Assembly (NCBI GenBank): GCA_009829735.1
Contig: CM020619.1
Location: 30,897,751 to 30,961,750 of the forward strand
DNA length: 64,000 nucleotides
Direction of reading: 5' to 3'
Source of the DNA: Pyropia yezoensis
Lineage: Eukaryota; Rhodophyta; Bangiophyceae; Bangiales; Bangiaceae
This document shows positions 55,047 through 64,000 of the stretch, in pieces. The notes beneath the pieces are model-generated. The model worked only from the letters and a program-made list of their open reading frames with translations. It did not search any database and was not told the origin of the DNA. How positions within the stretch are numbered: the stretch's first letter is position 1; each line of letters opens with the position of its first letter. Made by a program: the position numbers and the translations under genes.

Positions 55047-58000
55047 CCCGCGCGCGACGCGCGGTGGGCCTGATTTGGCGGTGGGTGGGGAGTGCGGACG
55101 ATGCACGTGGGGGGGGGGGGCTGGGGGAGGCGAGGTTGTAGGTGGGCTCGGACGGCGACGATAGTCACGGGTAAGAGAACTTGGCTCTTTTTTCGGCTAC
55201 CGCTGCTGCGCGGCTTTTTGGTGATGGGGGTCACCTGTACTTTTGTGTTTCTTTCGTCGCGTAGTTGCTCTTGGTCATTATCCAGGCTGCCCGGCCTCCT
55301 CCCTACTGTAGGTATGCACATCGCTCTCTCTCCGGCACCAGCTGTCAGGCCCCCCTCGTCTGTCGCGGGCGGTAGACCCGCTCAAAGCAGACCGTGAGCC
55401 GCCGCGGTCAGAGCGCACCACCCCCGCCTCGCCCCAGCGACGCATCGTTCGTTGAGTGGGCGTATGTAGTGGGCCCGTGCCGCGCACACGCACGTGCCGA
55501 GGACGGGGCGTGACGGGCGCGCGCATACAGTACTGTACACTCTCCCCCGACCGCGACCAGAGCGCACACCATCGGCGCAACAGGCGGCCACGACTCCCCT
55601 CTGGCTGGGCCCAACGATACAGCCACACCCGGCGGTGGCGGGTGCGCGCCCGCGCCCGTCCGCCGGCCCCTCCTCCCACAAGATGCAGCCGAGACTCATT
55701 GCGCCGCGCGACACGGCTGGTGCTGCAGACGGGAGGAGCGTTCCGCAAGCGGGGGGGAGGGTGGCAGCGGCGCCGTACGTTATGGGCACGACCCCAGCGC
55801 CACGCGGGCGTGACCAGGCGGGCGGAACCACCCAGTACACCCTACTGTGCCGCGGCACCACGCACTCCCGCCGTCGCCCGTCCACCCACTGACCGCGGGG
55901 ATGGTCAGCAGCTGCTGGGGGCGCGGCGACTGGCCCGCAGGATCCCCTGCTGAGCGAGGTGAGCAGTGGCATGGCACCCCCCCCTCGCGCATCCATGTGG
56001 CGTGCGCCGGTGATCGGCAGCCGCCCCGCCCAGGTGGCGGCCAACTTTCGCATGCACTGCATGCGTCGGTCGAGTACCCCCCCCCCCCCCGCAGCCCGCC
56101 GCCTCCACCTCCACCACCGCCACCTCTCCTTACCCCACGCAGCCGATGAGGGGCTCTTGCCCGGCCCCCGCCCCGCGCCCCCCGCCGCCCTTTCTTGATC
56201 TTCCCCCACGACGCCGTGCTGCCGCTGTCATCTCACGAGGAGGGGAGCCAGTGAATCTCCGTTTCTACATCGAGGAGGGGGAGGGGAGAGAAACCCGCCG
56301 CCAGTCGACGCGTCGGCCCCCGCGCCGGCCGCCAGGGAGAGGCCAGGATGGAGGTGCCCGTTTAGTACCGGAAACTCCCCGGGGTGGCCACGTTGGTCGT
56401 GCCAACGGCAGCGGAGGAGGGGTCAGCTCCTGTTGTCCCCTCTCTGCCAGTGTTCCGGCCGAGCTGGGGGGGCGAGCCGCGGGTGTAATGGAGGGGCAGC
56501 AGGTAGCGAGACGCGGCGGGCAGAGCGGCACAAACGCTGCTGCTGTCGCAGCACCCTCCCCCCCACCCCACCCCCAGCGTGGAGCCAGGTGCAGCTCGGC
56601 CCCAGTGTACTGTACACCGCCCGTCCGTCTTCGTCAGCCCCACCCTTCAAACGGACGTACGTACGTAGATCCATTCCGCGGCGCGCGAGGGGCGGAAGGC
56701 CCCGTCGGCTTGGCGGGCGCCACGCGGTGAAGGTGTGGCCGACCACTCAGGTACTGGATGGGCCGGCAGGTTCCCGCTATCCGATGCGGCAATGCGCGGT
56801 TGCCCCCCTCCGTCTACACCCTGGGAAACAGGGGAAGGGGCGGAGGGACGGCTGGGGCCACGTAGGCGTACTGTCTGGCTGGGGGGCCCCGCCCGCCGCG
56901 CCTTGTCCGGCTATCTTCGTTTTTTTGCTGGCACGCGTAAGGAAGCTTCCCCTCTCCGACGCGCCTACCAGTGGACAGGCAGAGCCCCCGCCCGAGGGCG
57001 TTGACACCCCAATCGCGTGAAACATTGTCTTACTCGATGATTTATTGATTATTCATCAGTATTTACCTTCGCAGATGTATACGTTCACAGGTACAAGAGT
57101 TGTGTTTGACGATTGTAACAACTACAAATATTGTACTGTGTGCCGGTGCAGTTGAGTCACCCAGGGAACGCTCCGAATGGTGTGTGTTGGCTGGTCGACG
57201 AGGGCTCTTCTTTGGCTGCGTGATGTGGAACACGTGCGGTCGCTCGAGGTCGCGAGCGGACGGCCACGCGCCGTCGTCTCTGCTTCGAACTGCTTGTTTG
57301 GCCTCGAGCAACCACGCCTTGGGACTTGGAGCTTTGCTCGTTAGCTCTTGTGACTTGCATTGCGTTTGTTCGCTGGCTCACAAGTTCATTCTCTCTCGCA
57401 CCGACAAGATTTTGTATACACCGCATCAGTGCTACATATTGCTTTCACGAAAGCTGGTGTCATCATCGGACCAACGGTACGATGGGCCCGCGCGAACGTT
57501 GTGTCAGGACGGTGGCGCCCGACGGAGTTTCTGCGCGGGCCTGGAGGCGGCCCATTTCCTTCCCACTCTCTGGCCTTCCAGCCGCCCCCTGCCCCCTGAT
57601 CCGCCCGTTTGCTGCACAATCCCTTGTCGCCCAGCGGGACCCGCACCACCATTCTTCCCGGCGCGAGGGCCGTCAGCGCAGCCCCCACCGCGGCGGTCGG
57701 CGCCGATGATGGGCGACGGGCGCCCCGCCTCAGATGGACAACGGGCCGCCTGCCTCCACCGCCGCCCCTGGCGCCGGCCCCGAGACACCGTTCCCCCTCT
57801 CCACCTCGCCGCCCCCCCCGCCCTCGTTCTACCCTGCGTCCTACCCCTATGCGCAAGCCGCCGTTCTACTTTTCCCGCCACCTGCCACGCAGCTGCCGCC
57901 GCAGCGTCGCCGCAGCGGCGGTCCTCGCGCACGAGCGAGCAACCGCCAACCCCGGCAGGGCCCCACCCGCCACCCCCCCCCCCCCCCCATCCTGTGGAAA

Positions 58001-58675
58001 CGCCATTTCTTTCCCACTCCCCCCCCCACCCCCCGCCTTCCCGTTGCCGCCGCTGTCAGCGGGCGTGCATGCAAGCAGAGCAGCCACCGCGCCATCGGCT
58101 CGGGAGACACGCGGCCGCTATGGCCACAGCGCGCACGGCGACGCGCGGGGCGCACCCCACTCCACCGCGGTCAGACAGGCTACCCAGAAGGGAATGGGGC
58201 TTGGGTGGTGCGGGGGAGGAGTTGGGGTGGGGGCTTGCCGGCTCGCCGGCTTGCGGACTTGCAGCCGCGCCCCTCCCCCCCCCCCCCCCCCCCCCCCTCC
58301 CCGGCACCCTTCTCCCGTGAGGGTGAGAGGCCGGTTTCCTGTCCGCCCTTGCTCCCCCGACCCCTGAGGCTTGGCTCCAGCGAGGCTGTGCTGGGGAGGA
58401 GGAGGGGAAGGGATGAGCACCGGGGTATAGAAGCGACGTGCCCCGAGCTGTGTTGAACCGGGCGGGTTGAGGGCAGTCACAAGCCACCAGCGCCACCACC
58501 CTCACCCCTCCCTCATCGACGCCAGCTCTCCTCCCCACCGGCCGCGACTGCGGCTGCGGCGGTCATCGGAGGGCGGCCCCACCCCATTCCCATACCTACC
58601 CCTTCCCACCCGCCCCCCCCCCTCCCCCAGCCCCAAACCTCCCACTGGGAGAGAGCCCGCTGCTACTCCACAACG
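55047..58675. other. 3.6 kb between carrier and haloperoxidase-like genes, no confident gene
   Basis: Overlapping frames up to 406 codons are present on both strands but are proline-, arginine- or alanine-rich with no domain. A less GC-rich island at about 57020-57480 carries no clear frame. C runs occur at 54127, 57975 and 58270. The last few hundred bases should hold the promoter and leader of the haloperoxidase-like gene. Confidence 0.4.
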
Positions 58676-60370
58676 ATGAGGAAGCCCGGGGGTGACCGCC
58701 CGCGTCGGCGGACGGCCGGCCGCGTCGCGGCAGCGTCGACAGCGGCAGCCGCAGCGGCAGCAGCGGCGGTGGCGGTGCTGGCCGGGGGCGCCCCCCCCCC
58801 CGTGGCGGCGCAGGCCCAAGGCGGGGTCCCCCCTCTCCCCCCCCACGTGCCAGTGCTCCCCTTTTTTGTCGTTGGCGCCATTGGCCCCTTTGTCGCCCGC
58901 GACGAGGTGCCCTTTCAGCTGCGCGCCACCGCCGCCTTTTCCCGCGCCTGGTTCAACCTGGTGCCCGTCTACTCGGACGACACGACCATCCTCACCGCCG
59001 ACGGGGACGAGGTGCCCCTCGGCGACCGTGCCCCCGCCGGCGACCGCAATGACGATGCGCTGGCGCTGGCGGCGGCGGGGTCCATGCTGGCCATTGCCAA
59101 CCACCTGTACGGCGCGGAGGCGGAGGCGTCGGTCGCGGGCGCCGCGGCGGCGGCGCTGGGCGTGACGCTCCCCCTGTCGTCGGCGTGTGCGGCCAACGCA
59201 CCGCCCGCAGAGGCGGCGTGCCACGGCCACGTGGTTGCCCGGCGGGTCATCACCGACCGGCTGGCTGTCGACGGCTTTAACGAGGCCGGCACCGACGGTG
59301 GGCGGACGTTCAACCCCATGCCCTTTGCCGACGTGGCCACAAACTACACGCCGGTCAACTCGGCCGACCGGGTGCGGCAGTTCACGCGGTGGGTGCCGCT
59401 GGTGGAGGACATTGCCGGCCGCGGCACGTATACGGCGCAGCGCATCACGGCGCCGCAGGCGTCGCGGGCCATGCCTGCCATCCTCTCCGCGGGCGACCTC
59501 AAGGCCCGCGCGGAGGCGGTGCCGCGGCCGTACGAGGCCAAGCTCAGGCCCAAGCACATCAAGAACGGGTGCCCCCCGGCGGGCGCCCCGAAAGACGCCG
59601 CCCCCGAGGGCGGCTGGCCCGCCGAGATGGACACCCCCCGGCAAGCCACCCTGCGGCTGCTGTGCGACGAGTCGCGGGCGGTGCTGGCCCAGTCGGCGGC
59701 GCTCAACGACACGCGCCGCGCGCTGGCGCGGTGGTTTGACTCCAAGCTGTTTAGCCTGGGCCCGCTGGTGCAGGACGCGGCGGTGGCGGGCAACCTCACC
59801 CTCCCCCAGCTCATGGTGTTTGAGCACGTCTCCAACGGCGCCCTCTACGACGCCATGATCCTCATCTGGCGCGCCAAGCTCATCTCTGACGCCATCCGCC
59901 CGCCGTCGGTGATGGTGCCGCTGCTCGGCGGCGACACGGTCGTCACTGCTGACGGGGGCCCCACCGCGCCGGGCCCCACCGCCCTGCCGCTGGCCCAGTG
60001 GGAGCCCTTTCTCCGCACCATGCCCCACAGTGAGTACCCGTCGGCGAGCGCCTGCCTCTGCAAGGTCGGCGCCGAGATCTTTGGTCAGTACGTTGGCGGC
60101 GTCGACGCGCCAGTGCCCGTCACCCGCGAGTTCCCGGTGGGCTTTAGCGGCGGCGGCGTGCCCGCCACGGACCTGACGGTTACGTTTGGGACGCCCGCCG
60201 AGATTGGGGCGGCGTGCTCGGCCAGCCGGCTGTGGGGGGGGGTGCACTTTCGGCCCGCCATTGGCGCGGGGGAGGCGGCGTGCGACGGGCTCGCCGCCGA
60301 GGTCGCCGAACGGGTGGCCTGCTTGGCGGGGGGGGCGGGTGCGGGGCTGTTGCCGCCCTGTGCGCGCTAA
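58676..60370 (+). CDS. Vanadium-haloperoxidase / PAP2-fold protein with PSAS in place of PSGH
   Basis: The 564-residue product starts with basic residues and an alanine-rich hydrophobic stretch (about 18-46), a likely signal peptide or anchor. The C-terminal half has the vanadate/phosphate-binding motifs: Lys401 and Arg408-Pro409 in KLISDAIRP (K-x6-RP), then EYPSASAC (453-460), then Ser517-Arg518 and His524 in SRLWGGVHF. The spacings Lys-Arg (7) and Arg-His (6) equal those of fungal vanadium chloroperoxidase. In the middle motif the usual Gly-His, whose His is the acid-base residue, is Ala457-Ser458. Family members oxidise halides with peroxide or hydrolyse phosphate. With this change activity may differ or be lost, or it may be a subfamily trait. 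The start is the first ATG in frame. No introns. Confidence 0.82.
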   Translation: MRKPGGDRPRRRTAGRVAAASTAAAAAAAAAVAVLAGGAPPPVAAQAQGGVPPLPPHVPVLPFFVVGAIGPFVARDEVPFQLRATAAFSRAWFNLVPVYSDDTTILTADGDEVPLGDRAPAGDRNDDALALAAAGSMLAIANHLYGAEAEASVAGAAAAALGVTLPLSSACAANAPPAEAACHGHVVARRVITDRLAVDGFNEAGTDGGRTFNPMPFADVATNYTPVNSADRVRQFTRWVPLVEDIAGRGTYTAQRITAPQASRAMPAILSAGDLKARAEAVPRPYEAKLRPKHIKNGCPPAGAPKDAAPEGGWPAEMDTPRQATLRLLCDESRAVLAQSAALNDTRRALARWFDSKLFSLGPLVQDAAVAGNLTLPQLMVFEHVSNGALYDAMILIWRAKLISDAIRPPSVMVPLLGGDTVVTADGGPTAPGPTALPLAQWEPFLRTMPHSEYPSASACLCKVGAEIFGQYVGGVDAPVPVTREFPVGFSGGGVPATDLTVTFGTPAEIGAACSASRLWGGVHFRPAIGAGEAACDGLAAEVAERVACLAGGAGAGLLPPCAR

Positions 60371-61683
60371 GCCAGGGGAGCCGGGTACGGCCCAGGAGGG
60401 GCAAGGCGGGGCAAACAAACGGGTGAGATAAAATCTCGTCATAGACTGGCCGCGCACCTGGCTCTCTTTTTTGCGCCACCGCGCGTCCCCGTCACGCGCT
60501 GGTCGCCACGCGCCCAGGCGCGCGCTACAACGGCGACGCACGGCATCCCCTCGACGCTGCACCGCGGTGTGGCATTCGCCCAGACACGGCGCAGTGCCCC
60601 TCATCCCGACGTCGCGCGCAACGCCCGATTCGGTGCATTCTCTTGTTGAACAGCTTGCGGAGGTCTCTTCGCAACTCAGAAATTCAACGGTTTTAAGCAC
60701 CACTGCGCGGCGGACCCGCGTTTTTCGTGGTCGCGCACTGCACCGAGCCATATAAGTACGTAGACATTTCTACCCTAATTTCATGCCAATAAAATGAACA
60801 CCCCTCCATGATCGATGGGATCCCGCGCGCTGAGTGGTCGCTCCCTTTTCCACGTGTCCATCAATGCACCGCGCGGTGGCCACGTAGCTACCACCACCAC
60901 CACCACTACCGCCGGCGGACCGCCGCGGGGGACGCCTCCCCCTCCCCACCAGCGCGCGCCACCGGCGAGAGCCTCCCGCCCAAATAGGTCGCCGGCGGGG
61001 GCAGCTCTCCCACTCGAGACAGGTGGGGAGGGGCGCGGCTGGCGTCCCACCCACACGCCCGTGGACTGGCAGAGGGGCGTGGGGGGGGGGCGGCCCTGGG
61101 GGGCTCCAGGGGGGGGGGTGGCCGCGATTCCGACGGCGCTGGCGCGGCGACGCCACCCCCGCCGCCGCGTCTGCTGCCCGGCCGCCGCCCGCCTCCCCCC
61201 CCCCTTCCCCCGCTCTGCCTCCACCGCCGCCGCCCGAACGCCGCTGTAGCTGCCGCACCGCCTCTTGCGCGACCGGCGGCGTCCCTCTCTCCTTCCCCAC
61301 GCGGTTTGCTGCTTCCTCGGTCGCGGTCGGCGGCGGGGGTCCTTTCGCGGCGGACGGCCGGTCGCGGCGGCGGCGGCGCCCGGCCGGCTGTGGCGGTTTG
61401 CTTGCCCACTACCCCCCCCCCCTTTTTTTTTTCTTTTTTCTGCTTGTTGCAAGGCGGCGGCCGTGTTCCCCGCCTCCCCTCTCGTCAGCTTGGCCTCCTC
61501 CTCTTTGTGTGCGCGCTTGTATCCCTGGTGGCTGTCCTCCGCCCCCGCTCGCGCCCCCTTGCTTGACCTCCTCCACGCGCCTCGTTTCTTTTCTGGCATC
61601 CCTCTTCCATCCCCCATCTCCTCCCCCCCCGCTCCCTCCCGGCTCTCTCTCTCTATACCTCTCGCCCTCTCTCCCCGCCCGGC
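60371..61683. other. Spacer and probable leader of the KH-like gene
   Basis: After the stop codon lies GAGATAAAATCTC (about 60425-60437), a small hairpin around a near-poly(A) signal. A true AATAAA is at 60788-60793. From 61.1 kb the DNA is pyrimidine-rich (CCCCCCTTTTTTTTTTC near 61420, CTCTCTCTCT near 61645), probably the 5' untranslated region of the next gene. No other gene is supported. Confidence 0.45.
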
Positions 61684-64000
61684 ATGGCTTCCGACGGGTA
61701 TGGCGGCGGCGGCGGGCGGACGTGGGCGTCTCGGGCGGCCGCCCCTGGCGGTGGCGGCGGCGGTGGGGGCGGCGGCGGCAGCGGCGGCGGTGCCGCCTTG
61801 GACGGAGGGTGGCGGACGGCCGCGGCATCGCGGCCGCGAGGGGTGGGCTGGGGCGGCGGCGGCGGGGAGTCGGGCTACCCCGCGAATGGCGGAGGGGGAG
61901 GGGGGGGAGGGGGGGGGGGGGGCGCCGCCGGCCCGTCGCCACCCCGCCGGCGCTACGCGGGCGCGCCCCACTGGAGGGACGGCGGTGGTGGGGATGGCGG
62001 CATGGGCAACGGAGGCGGCGGCGGTGGTGGGGGGGGTGGCAGCGGCGGCGGCGGCATTGGCGGCGGCGGCGGTGGCGGCGGCGGCAGTGTCAATGGGAGC
62101 ACCTACCCCCCCGCAGCGCACGCGCACGCGCACGCGCATGCCCACGGTGGCCACCACGGGCACGCACTCCACCACGGGCACCATGGGCATCTACCCCCCC
62201 CCGGGGGCGGCGGCGGCGGCGGCAGTGGCGGCAGCGGCGGTGGCGGTGGCGGTGGCGGTGGCGGTGGCGGTAGCGGCGGGGGCGCGCTCCCCCCCCACCC
62301 CCCCCCCAGCGCGGGCTCCATGGTCCGCACCAGCATCCCGCTGCCGCCGCGCCTCGACACCCGCGCGTTTGGCCCCGACCCGCCCGTCGCGGCCGCCCGC
62401 ATTAGCGCCGCCACCGGCGCGCGGTGCTTCCTCGACCGCAGCCGGCGGGTGGTGCTGCTTGCGGGCGACGCGGCGGGGGTTCGGGCGGCAACCGCCGCGT
62501 GGGCGGCCCTGCTGGGGGGACTGGTGGGGGCGGCGGGGGGGGGGGCGGGGGGGGCGCCCCCGCCGCCGCCGCCGCCCCCCGCCTGGGGTGCCGCCGCCCG
62601 CGCGGCGAGCCTGGCCTACTCGCCCGTAAAGGGACGGCCGGGGGTGGCCGCTGCGGCGGCCGCTGCGGCGACGTCTGCCAAGGGCGCGCCGCCACCGCCG
62701 CTACCGGCGGCGGCTGCGGGTGGGGCTCCCGCGACGGCGGCGGTGGTGGCGACGGCGACGGCGACGGCGCCTGCCCAGTCGTCTGATCCGCCGGCGGGGG
62801 GGGGGCGGCCTGCGGCCGCCCCCCCTGGCACCCCCCCGCGGCCCGTGGTAGCGCCCGCCTTGGCGCCGCCGCGGCCGCCGCCCGCCCGTGCCGCCGCGGC
62901 GACGGTGACGGCGGCGGCAGCTACCAAACGCACTCGTCGGATACAGGTGGGCGTCAACGGCAACGGCAACGGCAGGAGTGGCGGCGGCGGCTCCCCGCCG
63001 CCGCCACCCCTACGCACACCCTCCCGGTCGCCCCCACCTGCGGCTTTGCGGCCGGGTCCACCGCCGACAGCAGCCGCCGGCACAGCCGCCGCCGCTGCCG
63101 CCGCCGCTGCCGCCGCCGCCGCGGGGGTGGCGTCCCGGCCTCGGCCGGCTGGCCACGGCGCCCCCCCCCCCGACTCTTCCGCTTGTAGTACGCGGTCTTT
63201 TGGCGCCGAGTCGGCCGGCCCACCGACGCCGCCGTCGGTGGCATCGTCCGTAGCGGGCGACGGCGATCTTGCTGCCGCCGGCCGCGGGAATGTGGCCGAC
63301 AGTTGCGCCGCGTTTGACCCGCCGTTGGGAGCGAGGGGCGACGCCCGCGACGGTGATGGGCGGGGTGTGGTGGTTAGGCGAGTACCTGTCACGGTCGATC
63401 CGGCCGAGGCGTCTGGTGCCCCTCCCGCTACCGACGCTGCCAGCCTGTCGGCGGTCAGCGCCGGGGAGGACGAGGGTGACGAGGGTGACAGCCTTTGTGG
63501 CGCCAGCAATGACAGCATTAGCGGCAGCAACCTCAGACCGGCGGATATGGGCAGCTTTGACGACGGGCTCAGCGACAGCAGCGACGGCAGCAACGGTGCG
63601 GACGTTGGCGGCGGCGCGGGCGGGGTGGCTGCCAGCCGCTTTGTGAGTGCGGGCGTTGGGTCGGCTGCTGCCGCCGTGACGCGGCTACACTTTTCTCTCG
63701 CCGAGCGCCGTGCATTTGACGACCTTGTCGCTCCTCAGTCGGCCGCCGTGGTGACGAACGGGGCCCTACCAAACGGCTTGACTATCAACGCCGCGTCGGC
63801 CGCCGCTGGCGGTGCCACCTGCCCCTCCGTTGTCCGTTCTGCCATCCCTTCTGGCTCCCCCACGCCGGGTGTCGCCCTCTCTTCCGCTGACTGTGCCGTC
63901 GCGGGCGCCACTGGTGACGATGTCGAGGACGCTCCTCCTCCACTGGCAGCTCCGGGCCTGTACGCCCCCGACGCGGGCGCTGATCTATTCGCCGACGCAG
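61684..64000 (+). CDS. KH-like RNA-binding protein, partial (open at window edge)
   Basis: From the ATG at 61684 the frame is open to the last base, 772 codons, and must continue beyond the window. Residues 1-140 are glycine-rich. A histidine tract follows at about 144-165 (AHAHAHAHAHAHGGHHGH). Residues about 213-275 look like a KH domain: TSIPLPP, then AAARISAATGARCFLDRS, then RRVVLLAGDAAGVRAATAAW. The pattern of hydrophobic residues and TGA fits, but the GxxG loop is GPDPP, so RNA binding may be altered. After that come alanine/proline-rich low-complexity sequence, a basic TKRTRRIQ patch (about 418), and a serine/aspartate-rich acidic part (about 590-640). KH proteins bind single-stranded RNA or DNA; nothing shows the target. 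The start is the first ATG after a stop at 61566. Confidence 0.6.
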   Translation, partial: MASDGYGGGGGRTWASRAAAPGGGGGGGGGGGSGGGAALDGGWRTAAASRPRGVGWGGGGGESGYPANGGGGGGGGGGGGAAGPSPPRRRYAGAPHWRDGGGGDGGMGNGGGGGGGGGGSGGGGIGGGGGGGGGSVNGSTYPPAAHAHAHAHAHGGHHGHALHHGHHGHLPPPGGGGGGGSGGSGGGGGGGGGGGGSGGGALPPHPPPSAGSMVRTSIPLPPRLDTRAFGPDPPVAAARISAATGARCFLDRSRRVVLLAGDAAGVRAATAAWAALLGGLVGAAGGGAGGAPPPPPPPPAWGAAARAASLAYSPVKGRPGVAAAAAAAATSAKGAPPPPLPAAAAGGAPATAAVVATATATAPAQSSDPPAGGGRPAAAPPGTPPRPVVAPALAPPRPPPARAAAATVTAAAATKRTRRIQVGVNGNGNGRSGGGGSPPPPPLRTPSRSPPPAALRPGPPPTAAAGTAAAAAAAAAAAAAGVASRPRPAGHGAPPPDSSACSTRSFGAESAGPPTPPSVASSVAGDGDLAAAGRGNVADSCAAFDPPLGARGDARDGDGRGVVVRRVPVTVDPAEASGAPPATDAASLSAVSAGEDEGDEGDSLCGASNDSISGSNLRPADMGSFDDGLSDSSDGSNGADVGGGAGGVAASRFVSAGVGSAAAAVTRLHFSLAERRAFDDLVAPQSAAVVTNGALPNGLTINAASAAAGGATCPSVVRSAIPSGSPTPGVALSSADCAVAGATGDDVEDAPPPLAAPGLYAPDAGADLFADA

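Noticed and set aside
1-64000. CRISPR arrays, bacterial operons, phage or plasmid features
   Set aside because: No regularly spaced repeats with unique spacers. The rRNA type, the LTR elements and the carrier protein all indicate a eukaryotic nuclear sequence.

Overview
The window looks like nuclear DNA of a red alga of the Bangiales (Porphyra/Pyropia/Neopyropia type). The grounds are inference from three things. The host DNA is very GC-rich, with long C and GCC runs. The recognisable host genes are single uninterrupted reading frames. A decayed ribosomal RNA unit carries a group I intron remnant at the small-subunit site (S1506) known from Bangiales. No species can be named from the sequence alone.

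Layout. From 1 to 32.7 kb the DNA is almost entirely Ty3/gypsy (chromovirus-type) LTR retrotransposon fossils. At the left edge are the 3' end of element G (1-1417) and the 5' part of element Z (1757-3525). Then comes a three-level nest. Element D (3526-32748, minus) is split by element C (4881-24525, minus, GAGGT duplication), and C is split inside its left LTR by element A (5197-16080, minus, CGCAT duplication). A is the best preserved, with paired LTRs, primer site, polypurine tract and one long pol frame. Between pol and the 3' LTR, A, D and G each carry reading frames on the opposite strand (antisense ORFs). At the gag/pol boundary D and C have an ATGA stop-start overlap, and A has a stop followed closely by an ATG.

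From 32.7 to 44.8 kb there is no confident gene. It holds a fragment with a CxC...CxH zinc motif cut by the end of D, a small inverted-repeat element, roughly 80-bp repeats, and about 4.5 kb of C-run and GCC-rich low-complexity DNA. From 45 to 64 kb lie the host genes: an F-box/leucine-rich protein (minus), a mitochondrial carrier resembling yeast YHM2 (plus), a secreted or membrane-anchored vanadium-haloperoxidase/PAP2-fold protein whose usual PSGH motif reads PSAS (plus), and the first 772 codons of a KH-like RNA-binding protein running off the right edge (plus). Between the F-box gene and the carrier sits a decayed rDNA unit (47.38-51.7 kb): 3' small subunit with intron remnant, ITS1, 5.8S, ITS2 and a rearranged large subunit. 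A near-perfect 167-bp palindrome precedes it.

The four host genes show no operon-like or pathway relationship. Divergence figures are hand counts, and boundaries given as approximate were set by eye.
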